DNA of 33,698 nt from a virus. The notes beneath the pieces are model-generated. The model had not been told where the DNA came from. It did no database searches and saw only the letters and a list, made by a program, of their open reading frames with translations. The stretch spans positions 1 to 33,698 of IMG/VR virus record IMGVR_UViG_3300038424_000156; one strand, written 5' to 3'. Of this stretch, positions 7,378-13,951 are shown piece by piece. Every line of letters begins with the position of its first letter. Position 1 is the first letter of the stretch. Position numbers and translations under genes: made by a program.

Positions 7378-7761
7378 ATGCTCAAGCTCGGCATCGACTT
7401 CGACAAGACCCTGGCCGACGGCCCGACGCTCCACCTGCGTCCCGGCGCCGCCGAGGCCATCCGGGCGTTCAAGGCGGCCGGCCACCACCTGACCCTTCAC
7501 TCGGCGCGCTCGACGCCCGACGGGGCCGCGCCGGTGCTGGAGGACGAGGCCAGCCGCTTCTGGCAGTACGGGGAGATCCCGGCACGCACCCGCTACCAGT
7601 GGGACCTACTCGACGAGATGCGGACGTTCCTCAAGGCGGTCGGGCTCTGGGAGCTATTCGACGACGTCTGGGCGAGTCCGGGGAAACCGTTGGTGGACTA
7701 CTTTGTCGAGGACCTAGCGTTGCTGCCAGACTGGGTGACGCTACGAAAGCAGTTTGCATAG
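7378..7761 (+). CDS. HAD-fold phosphatase-like protein
   Basis: A 127-residue protein with haloacid dehalogenase superfamily motifs: motif I DFDKT (Asp7, Asp9, Thr11), motif II LHSAR (Ser42), a motif III lysine (GKP, Lys103) and acidic motif IV residues in DYFVED (Asp107, Asp112). Members transfer phosphate through an aspartyl intermediate. Short phage forms resemble 5'-nucleotidases or polynucleotide phosphatases, but the substrate cannot be read here. The cap domain is minimal at this length. No good ribosome binding site is visible before the ATG, and the gene sits between a truncated WA-motif peptide and a full WA-motif gene, suggesting a late insertion. Its stop TAG overlaps the next Shine-Dalgarno (TAGGAGG). 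Confidence 0.75.
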   Translation: MLKLGIDFDKTLADGPTLHLRPGAAEAIRAFKAAGHHLTLHSARSTPDGAAPVLEDEASRFWQYGEIPARTRYQWDLLDEMRTFLKAVGLWELFDDVWASPGKPLVDYFVEDLALLPDWVTLRKQFA

Positions 7762-7770
7762 GAGGACCAG

Positions 7771-8331
7771 ATGGTCGACTTCTCACAGTGGGCAGCACGC
7801 CGGGCAGGGCGCGGGAACCGCGCGCCAGTGGGCGAACCGTCCGGGCCGCAGGTGCCCGTCGCAACCCCGCCGGTCGCGCAGGCACTGCCGCTCCCGCCGC
7901 CGGGCTACGGCTGGACCATCGACGCCCGCGGGCAGTACATGTGCGTGCCGCTCGCGCCGCCGGTCGCGCCCACCACCGGGCCGGTCTTCGTGCCGCCACC
8001 CCGCCAGCCCAGCGGCCTGCGCCCCTTCGTGCCCCAGCCGCTTACGAGCCCGTTCCCCGCGGGCCACGCGACCCCGCGGGTCGAGACCTGCGTCTTGGTC
8101 AAGCCGGGCGACAAGGACACGTACAGCGACCTGCTCGCGCAGCTCCCCGACCTCGTGCCGGACAATGGGGGCTACGACGCCATGGCAGGCAGGCCCTCAC
8201 CAGAGACTGTTCGCGAGATAGGCGGCCTGCCCGAGTTCGCCACTTCGCAGGACGGGCAGGCCATGCGAGCATTCCCCGAGGGCGCAGTGCTGGCGCGCGG
8301 CTCGACGCCGCTCGGGAAGGGAGCGGCATAA
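7771..8331 (+). CDS. Proline-rich protein with N-terminal WA motif, 186 aa
   Basis: Has the strong ribosome binding site TAGGAGGACC. The first residues, MVDFSQWAARRAGRG, carry the [F/Y]xxWA motif found on other short proteins here. Residues about 22-100 are Pro/Val/Ala-rich and probably disordered (LPLPPPGYGW; VPPPRQPSG). The C-terminal part, from about 105, is more regular (ETCVLVKPGDKDTYSDLLAQ; LPEFATSQDGQAMRAFPEG). No enzyme motif is visible. Between portal and minor head protein it may be a capsid-associated or internal protein, but that is inference from position. Its stop overlaps the next start (TAATG). Confidence 0.6.
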   Translation: MVDFSQWAARRAGRGNRAPVGEPSGPQVPVATPPVAQALPLPPPGYGWTIDARGQYMCVPLAPPVAPTTGPVFVPPPRQPSGLRPFVPQPLTSPFPAGHATPRVETCVLVKPGDKDTYSDLLAQLPDLVPDNGGYDAMAGRPSPETVREIGGLPEFATSQDGQAMRAFPEGAVLARGSTPLGKGAA

Positions 8332-8423
8332 TGCTGAGGTTTCAAGAATGGGCGCAGCGAAACAAGCAGATCGCTCGTGGGCAGGACGCCTACGGCGCCA
8401 GTGTTCCCAAGGGGACCAACTGA
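8331..8423 (+). CDS. 30-aa WA-motif peptide
   Basis: A short ORF in a TAATG overlap with the gene before and a TGATG overlap with the gene after, with GGGAG 6-10 bases before its start. The whole product is MLRFQEWAQRNKQIARGQDA followed by a ten-residue tail. It shares the FxxWA start with the proteins at 7341, 7771 and (more distantly) 16636. Coupling on both sides supports translation. Function unknown. Confidence 0.5.
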   Translation: MLRFQEWAQRNKQIARGQDAYGASVPKGTN

Positions 8424-8695
8424 TGAGCAAGCGTCGGACCATCCTCCCCTGCGCCGTCGCGTTCATGGACGCGTTCGCCGACCTGGATCCAGACGAGCGC
8501 AGGCAGACGGCCGGCGACGTGGCGGCGTTCCTGATCGCCCACCGGGAGGGCGTCGAATGCCTCTGGGGAGAGCTGCTGAACCTGGTCGGCATCGAACCGA
8601 CCGCGCTGACCGAGAGCACGGCGGCCACGCTCGTGAACCTGCTCAACAGCCACCACGTGCGCCCCAACACCAGCAAGACCGCGGTGCAAGCATGA
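8423..8695 (+). CDS. Small helical protein of unknown function, 90 aa
   Basis: The ATG at 8423 lies in TGATG with the previous stop, and AAGGGG is just upstream. The 90-residue product looks mostly helical (AVAFMDAFADLDPDERRQTA; DVAAFLIAHREGVECLWGEL; TAATLVNLLNSHHV). No family recognised. A frame extension to 8348 would cover the 30-aa ORF and is not needed. The stop overlaps the next start (ATGA). Confidence 0.55.
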   Translation: MSKRRTILPCAVAFMDAFADLDPDERRQTAGDVAAFLIAHREGVECLWGELLNLVGIEPTALTESTAATLVNLLNSHHVRPNTSKTAVQA

Positions 8696-8877
8696 CGTTC
8701 TGGCTCTACAAACTGGAACAGGAAAAGCTGCCTGGGAATGGCGTTCGCAACATTCGTCTCTTCATCGGCGTCGAGGATATTCATCTACCGACAGCAGAAA
8801 CGCGGCAGTGTATGGCCGGCCCAGCGACACGCCAAGAATGGGACGACTACCGCGCCAAGTTTGTGAGGGCGGCATGA
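8692..8877 (+). CDS. Small protein of unknown function, 61 aa
   Basis: A 61-residue ORF joined by ATGA overlaps to genes on both sides. It begins MTFWLYKLEQEKLPGNG and contains IRLFIGVEDIHLP and EWDDYRAKFV. No signal peptide or metal motif. Bases around 8700-8790 are less GC-rich than the flanking small genes. Function unknown. Confidence 0.5.
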   Translation: MTFWLYKLEQEKLPGNGVRNIRLFIGVEDIHLPTAETRQCMAGPATRQEWDDYRAKFVRAA

Positions 8878-9470
8878 TCAAGCAACAGGGCTCGCGCTTT
8901 CGCCTCTACACCGCCGACGGCAGCCGGCCGCTCGGCCCGTGGACCACGCAGGAGAAGGCACAGGCCCAGGATGCCGCCATCAAGGCCAGCCAAGCCGGGC
9001 GCCACGCCGAAAGGAAAGAACCGATGCCACGAAAACTCGCAGGCTGGGCTCGTCGCAAGGTCCGCAACGCCCGGCGCGCCACCGGCAAGGCGATAAGCGA
9101 TGCCGAGGTCGTGGCCACCATCCAGAAAGAGGCCAAGGCCGCGGGGGCGACGCTGCAACATGATGGCAAGGGAGGGGTCGACCCGCGCATCACCTTGGCT
9201 GTGTTCAGGCGCGACGGCTGGGAATGTTCGAACGAGAACTGTCCCACACCGAAGAAGGATTTGACACTTGATCATATTTCGGGACATGCTAAGGAAATAG
9301 AGCATGACTCGGAAGCGAAGAAACGCGGCGACCTCAAGCAGGGGATCAAGCTTGGGCACATTGACAATGTTGCGGCGCTCCACACTCTTTGCGCTGCATG
9401 TCACAATGAAGTTCATGACCGCGAGCGAGCCCTGGAGAACGGCAAGAAGCCACCACCTATGCGGGGTTGA
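8874..9470 (+). CDS. HNH endonuclease with an N-terminal KQQG-type domain
   Basis: The product is 198 residues from ATG 8874 (ATGA overlap). Residues 1-40 (MIKQQGSRFRLYTADGSRPL, then GPWTTQEKAQAQ) resemble a stand-alone short phage protein of the form KxxGxxxxLYSxDGxxxLG that I recall near portal genes. From about 107 on is an HNH nuclease: RRDGWECSNENC, then DHISGH with the first catalytic His, then DNVAALHTLCAACHNEVH with Asn, His and a second Cys pair for zinc. HNH proteins cut DNA as homing nucleases or packaging partners. An ATG at 9024 with AAAGGAAAG before it could give the nuclease part alone. From about 9230 the DNA becomes visibly less GC-rich, pointing to a separate origin for the nuclease part. 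Confidence 0.8.
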   Translation: MIKQQGSRFRLYTADGSRPLGPWTTQEKAQAQDAAIKASQAGRHAERKEPMPRKLAGWARRKVRNARRATGKAISDAEVVATIQKEAKAAGATLQHDGKGGVDPRITLAVFRRDGWECSNENCPTPKKDLTLDHISGHAKEIEHDSEAKKRGDLKQGIKLGHIDNVAALHTLCAACHNEVHDRERALENGKKPPPMRG

Positions 9471-9495
9471 CAACTGTCGCCCGAAAAGGTAATAT
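9467..9495 (+). promoter_or_regulatory. Strong sigma70-type promoter of the IS607-like operon
   Basis: TTGACA (9467-9472), a 17-base spacer and TAATAT (9490-9495) give a consensus -35 and a near-consensus -10. Transcription would begin about 9501-9503, at or next to the ATG at 9502, so the recombinase message may be leaderless. The -35 box overlaps the last codons of the HNH gene. Confidence 0.7.
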
Positions 9496-9501
9496 ATGGT
9501 C

Positions 9502-10089
9502 ATGAGTTTGAAGAAGCTGTCAACCTGGGCCAAGGAAAATGGGGTTCATTATCGCACTGCGATGATCTGGATGCACGAAGGAAAGCTTCCTGTGCAGGTT
9601 GTACAAACACCTGGCGGACACTACCGAGTGGTTGAGAAGTCAGTCGAGTCGCCAACGTCTGGTAAATCCGTGCTGTACGGCCGAGTGTCATCCCATGACC
9701 AGAAAGAGGATCTCGTGAGGCAGACGGCGAGGCTTCGATCATTCGCCGGCGGTCTTGGTTTGAAAGATGTCGAGATCGTGGAAGAGCTGGGCTCGGGCTT
9801 GAACGGCAAACGACCGAAGCTTCTCAAGCTGCTGGCCGATCCTACCGTTAAGAAGATTGTGGTGGAGCATCGGGATCGTCTCGCTCGCTTCGGAGTCGAG
9901 TACATCGAAGCGGCGTTGCAAGCCCAAGGACGCTTACTGGTTGTCGCCGAAGCGGGCGAGCAGAAGCTTGACTTGGTTCAAGACTTCATCGACGTGGTCA
10001 CGAGCATGTGTGCTCGCATCTACGGGCGACGAGCTGCTAGCAACAGAGCGAAGAGAGCGCTGGCAGCGGCGGCGGAGGAAACATCATGA
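9502..10089 (+). CDS. tnpA: IS607-family serine recombinase
   Basis: The product is 195 residues from ATG 9502 (ATG 9496 is two codons upstream but lies directly against the -10 box). Residues 3-45 form a MerR-like winged helix (LSTWAKENGVHYRTAMIW, HEGKLPVQVVQTPGGHYRV). The serine recombinase catalytic domain follows: LYGRVSSHDQKEDLVRQ with nucleophile Ser63, then GSGLNGKRPKL and the arginine-rich VVEHRDRLARFG. The C-terminus ends in a basic helix (GRRAASNRAKRAL). This head-to-tail order, DNA binding before catalysis, defines the IS607 type, whose enzymes move DNA through a double-strand serine-linked intermediate with little target preference. All catalytic parts look intact. The stop overlaps the next ORF (ATGA). 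Confidence 0.92.
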   Translation: MSLKKLSTWAKENGVHYRTAMIWMHEGKLPVQVVQTPGGHYRVVEKSVESPTSGKSVLYGRVSSHDQKEDLVRQTARLRSFAGGLGLKDVEIVEELGSGLNGKRPKLLKLLADPTVKKIVVEHRDRLARFGVEYIEAALQAQGRLLVVAEAGEQKLDLVQDFIDVVTSMCARIYGRRAASNRAKRALAAAAEETS

Positions 10090-10652
10090 GGTGCCTGGGA
10101 TTGTCACCACTTGGAAATCAGTGTCAAAACATAGCGGGCGGAGATGGTGTGTGTCGTAGACACCGAGGACCTGGAAAGTCGCGTCTTCCTGTTCCCACGA
10201 ATCTCGCAGCAGAGCAGGAGCGGCAGGCAACCGAGCAACAGTCAAAAAGGAAAACCAAACGGTTGCGTGTCGGGGCAAGTAGAGCAGCTTATGAGGCCGA
10301 ACAACAGCGAGCCTTGATCGAACTGACGACTAAGCTCTCCGACACGTCGTACAAGTCGATTGTAGAGGCTCGTCGAAATGGATTTGTCGAGTGGAAACGT
10401 TGGCTATATGGAGGCGAGCGGGTTGACATAAAAGGTCATACTCTTGTGCGGGGAAGTCTCGAAGCTCAATCGGTAACGGCGTGGAAGCGAGTTGGCAAGG
10501 TTGTGCTTCCCGACGTGGTTCCTCATGCAAAGCGAAGCTTCTTGATTCGAGGTGCCAAGCAAGTCACATTTCCCGTTTACCGGGAAGACCAAGTGGTCAC
10601 GATTGCCGAATGGCACGCTATCCGAGGTCGCATGGGAGCTTTTTCAGCGTGA
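10086..10652 (+). CDS. Zinc-finger protein between tnpA and tnpB, unknown role
   Basis: 188 residues, starting in the ATGA overlap with tnpA and ending in a GTGA overlap with tnpB, so the three are one translation unit. Residues 3-26 form a small treble-clef-type motif, Cys3-x9-Cys13-x9-Cys23-x2-His26 (RCLGLSPLGNQC, then GGDGVCRRH), as in short C-x-G-x-T-x-x-G-x-x-C zinc modules. After a charged linker the rest (about 75-188) is mixed alpha/beta, with VEWKRWLYGGERVDIKGHTL and VVLPDVVPHAKRSFLIRG. I do not recognise this second part. Ordinary IS607 elements contain only tnpA and tnpB. The base composition matches tnpA and tnpB, so it probably travels with them; it could be a DNA-binding accessory. 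Confidence 0.7.
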   Translation: MRCLGLSPLGNQCQNIAGGDGVCRRHRGPGKSRLPVPTNLAAEQERQATEQQSKRKTKRLRVGASRAAYEAEQQRALIELTTKLSDTSYKSIVEARRNGFVEWKRWLYGGERVDIKGHTLVRGSLEAQSVTAWKRVGKVVLPDVVPHAKRSFLIRGAKQVTFPVYREDQVVTIAEWHAIRGRMGAFSA

Positions 10653-12088
10653 AAAAGAGTCGCTTTCTCTACCTACATCCCGAGACGAATTCGGGCAAGG
10701 TAGCGTCTTTGGAAGCTCTCCAGACTGAGTACACTTCTTACCTGACGATCTGTGTTTCAACGATGCTCCAGGCTCGTCGATTCAGTCTCCCCAAGGGAGA
10801 GAGGCAGGCTTTCTTCCCTCGCTGCTCTGCACTGTCTTCTCAGATCGTCAAGAATGTGAGAGCCCACGCGGTTGCCATCGTGTCGGGCTGGGCGGCCAGC
10901 AAGTACACAGTGAAGCTCAGATCGGTTATCAGGGAAAGATTCAAGGGAGGCGAGTTTGACGAGGCGACTCGTTCGGCCCTCTGTATCCTTGGAAAGCGTC
11001 TGATCGACGTCCCGTCTGGAAAGGTCACCCAAGAGGCTCTCAATCTTTACTGGAGCTGGCTACTCGACGAAGGTGTAGTTGGAAAGTCTCCGAGGATATC
11101 CGACCGGGTGGGAATGCGATTGAGTGAGATGACCTCGATCTTCGGTAAGAGTGAGAACAGCAGGCTCGCTGTTTGGTGGATTGGGTTCAGCCATCTCGAA
11201 GCTGGGAAGTCGAGGATTCAACTCCCTCTCGTCGCCAACCCCTACGTGAAGGAAGCATCAGATGTTGCGAAGGGAGTGCTCGCTCGAAAGACCAGGCAAG
11301 GACGCTGGCGTTTCGAGGTTGTTGAACGCAAGAAATGGGAAGTGGCAGAGCTTCCCGAGAGCGCTCCCCGTCTGGGAGTGGACGTCGGACTGAACGTGAT
11401 GGCGGCCACCTCGGATGGAAGGCTTCTGGAAGCTGGGTTGAAGCCGAAATTCAATGCCTTGTATTACACAGTTCGCGATGTTCGAGCAAACCGCCAGCGA
11501 CAAGGTTTGACGGATGACTCTCCCAGGCTCAACGCTCTTGAAAGCCGGCTCACGGGACTCGTGAAGACGCTGGCGGGTACTTGCGCCAACAAGCTGATCG
11601 CCGCCCACCCCGAACATGTCTTTGTTGTTGAGGATCTCGATCTTCGCGGCTGTCGAGGTCAGAAGAGGTTCGCTTATCGAGCCTTGCATCACAGTCTTGA
11701 GTCAAAAGCTCCAACCGAAGTTGTCAACCCGGCTTACACTAGCCAGACGTGTCCTAACTGCGGTTTCGTGTCCCGCCGCAATCGAAACGGAATTAAATTT
11801 CAATGCTGCTACTGCGGCAAGATCTCCCACGCGGACGTGGTAGGAGGGTCCGGTTTGCTCAGACGTTCTGAGGACAAACAAATCGGTCTCGATGACTACC
11901 CCGCTGTGGTGAAGCCGATCCTGGAAGCACGACACGAGGAGTGGAAGAAATTCCAAGCCTCTCTCTGTGCCCTGGGACGGAAGAAAAACGCGCTCGGACC
12001 GTCGAGCCGGAGGCTTACTACCGAAGCATCGGGATTTTCCCGAGATCGGCACAGCTTCAAACTGAAGTCGGTTGGAGGTGGTCGATGA
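10649..12088 (+). CDS. tnpB: TnpB RNA-guided nuclease
   Basis: The product is 479 residues from GTG 10649, which overlaps the previous stop. ATG 10481 is in frame but would overlap the zinc-finger gene by 170 bases. The C-terminal half carries the RuvC-like nuclease: GVDVGLN with Asp245, FVVEDLDLRG with Glu328, and HADVVGG with Asp396. A four-cysteine zinc finger is inserted between the second and third motifs (C368-P-N-C371 and C386-C-Y-C389). The N-terminal half is helical and basic. TnpB proteins cut DNA guided by a short RNA transcribed from the element's right end. The usual DxNAAxN third motif reads DVVGGSGLLRR here, a variant of the DVVGAxNLL form. The catalytic residues are present, so it may be active. 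Confidence 0.9.
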   Translation: MKKSRFLYLHPETNSGKVASLEALQTEYTSYLTICVSTMLQARRFSLPKGERQAFFPRCSALSSQIVKNVRAHAVAIVSGWAASKYTVKLRSVIRERFKGGEFDEATRSALCILGKRLIDVPSGKVTQEALNLYWSWLLDEGVVGKSPRISDRVGMRLSEMTSIFGKSENSRLAVWWIGFSHLEAGKSRIQLPLVANPYVKEASDVAKGVLARKTRQGRWRFEVVERKKWEVAELPESAPRLGVDVGLNVMAATSDGRLLEAGLKPKFNALYYTVRDVRANRQRQGLTDDSPRLNALESRLTGLVKTLAGTCANKLIAAHPEHVFVVEDLDLRGCRGQKRFAYRALHHSLESKAPTEVVNPAYTSQTCPNCGFVSRRNRNGIKFQCCYCGKISHADVVGGSGLLRRSEDKQIGLDDYPAVVKPILEARHEEWKKFQASLCALGRKKNALGPSSRRLTTEASGFSRDRHSFKLKSVGGGR

Positions 12089-12122
12089 CCAATTCTTACC
12101 AATTTGGAGAACGGTGACGTGA

Positions 12123-12893
12123 ATGCCTCTCGGGGTAAACACCAGCCCTGAACTGGCCAGCGAAATCTCGCGTCTCTACCGCGCCAAGCTCACGACCCGC
12201 CAGGTCGCTGCGCAAGTAGGGTTGAGTAAATCTGGCGTGTTGCTTGTGCTGCGTCGGCGGGGAGAAATCATCTCCAGCGGGCAGAGCCGCATGCGATCGC
12301 TGCATGATTATGACCTGACGCCGGTCATGGAAGTGCTCGACGGGGAATTGCTTGGTGACGGAGCGTATGCCTGGTCATCGAGTAAGAACAGCGCGCGCTT
12401 CGATATGACGGTGGCCAAGACCAACGAGGCTCACGTGGAATTGTTGCACGGGATCTTGTCCAAGCAGATGCCACTGAAGCTGGCTCCATCGACGGGATGG
12501 TATCTTTGGAAGGGACAGAAGATCATCTCGGATCGGATGCGGATGACCTCCCTGTTCTCAAGCTCTCTGGCGAACCAAAAGCTGCGCTGGTACCCGGACG
12601 GAAAGAAAAAGCAGGCACCTGATGATCTGGTGCTGACTCCAACGGTTCTCCGACACTGGTACTACGGAGACGGATCGATGTGCAGCGGCATCATGCTGTG
12701 CTCAGAACGGTACACAGATGATGTCCTTGAGGGGCTTCGGGCAAAGCTGCGAGCCCTAGGATTTGAGACCAAGAGGTACCTGGCACACGGTAGGAGAGGC
12801 CGCCTGCACATGGGAATGAAGGATTCTCGACGGTTTCTGGAGTTCATTGGCCCGTGCGAATTGGACTGCTACCGGCACAAGTGGATCATATGA
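12123..12893 (+). CDS. LAGLIDADG homing endonuclease
   Basis: A 256-residue protein. Residues about 8-50 are a helix-turn-helix (LTTRQVAAQVGLSKSGVLLV). Two LAGLIDADG-type helices follow: LDGELLGDG at 72-80 (Asp79) and VLRHWYYGDG at 175-184 (Asp183), each ending in the catalytic acid. Two motifs make a one-chain enzyme with a pseudo-twofold active site that cuts long DNA sites, usually an allele lacking the gene. A GGAGAA lies about 12 bases before the ATG. It stops at 12891-12893, one base before the start of the minor head gene. It is free-standing: the head gene is not split in frame by it, so it is not an intein. The DNA is less GC-rich than the head genes. Confidence 0.85.
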   Translation: MPLGVNTSPELASEISRLYRAKLTTRQVAAQVGLSKSGVLLVLRRRGEIISSGQSRMRSLHDYDLTPVMEVLDGELLGDGAYAWSSSKNSARFDMTVAKTNEAHVELLHGILSKQMPLKLAPSTGWYLWKGQKIISDRMRMTSLFSSSLANQKLRWYPDGKKKQAPDDLVLTPTVLRHWYYGDGSMCSGIMLCSERYTDDVLEGLRAKLRALGFETKRYLAHGRRGRLHMGMKDSRRFLEFIGPCELDCYRHKWII

Positions 12894-12894
12894 A

Positions 12895-13815
12895 ATGCCA
12901 GCTTCAGTCGTCAACGCCATCGTGAACCTCCACCGCGCCCAATTGCGCGGCGTGATCGAACTTGGCGGCGTCCGCAAGATCCAGAAGCTCTACGAGGACA
13001 TCCGCGCCGAGCTGGAGGCCGACCTCGCCAGCATGGTCCGCGCGGGCACGGGCCAGACATTCACCGCGTTCCACCTGCGGGCCGTGCTCATGCAGGTGCG
13101 GGACGGGCTCCGCGCCTTCCAGAAGGGCCTCGCGCCCGAGCTCGCCAACAGCGGCGAGGCGACTGCCCTGCTGGCCCAGCGGCACGTGGTCGGCGCCATC
13201 AAGGCGTTCGAGAAGCGCTTCGCCGGGACCGAGCCCGTGCTTGGGCTGGAGGAGGCCGCCGTCTTTCGCCGGGTCTACCGAGGCGTCGAGCCGAGCCTGC
13301 TCATGCGCTACCACAAGCTGGTGGGCAACTACCCGCTGCCCACCGTCCAGCGCGTCCAGAACCAGCTCGCCCTCTCGCTGATCAAGCACGAAGGCGTGGA
13401 CCAGGCCGTGCGGCGCATCGCCTCGAAGGGCGGCATCTTCGACCGGGAGCGGTGGCGGGCGGAACGCATCGTCAGGACCGAGGGATCGTACAGCTACGGC
13501 GTGACGTCCCAGCGAAGCATGGAAGAGGTCGCGCACGAGGTGCCCGGCTTGATGAAGCGGCTGGTGACCACATTCGACGCCCGCACGGGGAAGGACTCGA
13601 AGCAGCTCAACGGCCAGACCGTGCCTTACGACCAGCCGTTTGTCTGGATGAAAACGACCAAGCACGGCGTCGAGCGGGTAGAATTTCAACACCCGCCGAA
13701 CAGAAGCAACGATCGCGAGGTCGTCGTCCCCTGGCGCGCCGACTACCCGGCCCCCGCCGCGCACCCCGGCCCTGTGGACCCCAGGATGCCGGCCAGCATG
13801 CGGGTCTTCTTCTAG
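12895..13815 (+). CDS. Minor head protein, Mu F / SPP1 gp7-like
   Basis: The product is 306 residues from ATG 12895. An upstream extension to 12847 would lie inside the endonuclease gene in another frame. The C-terminal third shows the MuF domain: RIVRTEGSYSYGVTSQRSME, then TTFDARTGKDSKQLNGQTVP and PFVWMK. The usual final PPxxxxxCRC reads as HPPNRSNDREVVVPW, so the cysteines are lost. Proteins of this family are minor capsid components that bind the portal and enter procapsids in few copies. The N-terminal two thirds are helical. No Shine-Dalgarno precedes the ATG; the endonuclease stop is one base upstream (TGAAATG), so translation probably depends on coupling to that gene. Confidence 0.8.
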   Translation: MPASVVNAIVNLHRAQLRGVIELGGVRKIQKLYEDIRAELEADLASMVRAGTGQTFTAFHLRAVLMQVRDGLRAFQKGLAPELANSGEATALLAQRHVVGAIKAFEKRFAGTEPVLGLEEAAVFRRVYRGVEPSLLMRYHKLVGNYPLPTVQRVQNQLALSLIKHEGVDQAVRRIASKGGIFDRERWRAERIVRTEGSYSYGVTSQRSMEEVAHEVPGLMKRLVTTFDARTGKDSKQLNGQTVPYDQPFVWMKTTKHGVERVEFQHPPNRSNDREVVVPWRADYPAPAAHPGPVDPRMPASMRVFF

Positions 13816-13872
13816 GCCGCCCGGGCGCCCCGAAACTTTTTTCAGTTTCTCGGGCTAAAACCGGGCGAGCGG

Positions 13873-13888
13873 CCCAATAGTAGGGGCG
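13873..13888 (+). promoter_or_regulatory. Element CCCAATAGTAGGGGCG, copy 1
   Basis: A 16-base sequence found exactly twice in the window, each time 30-65 bases before a well-initiated structural-region gene (here 13952; also 19075 before the capsid gene). It is in a 136-base gap after the minor head gene that also holds the short hairpin GAAAC-TTTTTTCA-GTTTC at 13832-13849. It may be a phage promoter core, an operator or an mRNA element. No good -35 box is seen. Confidence 0.5.
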
Positions 13889-13951
13889 AGCCAATAACAA
13901 AGCTCCATCCATTCCGGACGAGCAGCACCCGGCTCACCTCAAGGAGACACC

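Larger units (their letters stand above)
9467..12110 (+). mobile_element. IS607-type element with an extra gene (approximate ends)
   Basis: A serine recombinase of the IS607 type (MerR-like head on the catalytic domain) and a TnpB are on the same strand, with a third ORF between them, all joined by 4-base overlaps and led by one promoter. The region is less GC-rich than the phage genes. IS607 elements have no terminal inverted repeats and make no regular target duplication, so the ends cannot be read directly. The left end is near the stop of the HNH gene; the right end is between the tnpB stop (12088) and the LAGLIDADG gene (12123). Confidence 0.7.

Noticed and set aside
12123-12893. The LAGLIDADG gene as an intein in the minor head protein
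   Set aside because: It has its own start and stop, is in another frame from the head gene, and no intein splice-junction residues (Cys/Ser start, HN end) are seen.
13816-13870. The GAAAC-TTTTTTCA-GTTTC hairpin as an intrinsic terminator
   Set aside because: The T-run is in the loop, not after the stem, and the paired stem is only 5 bp before a bulge.
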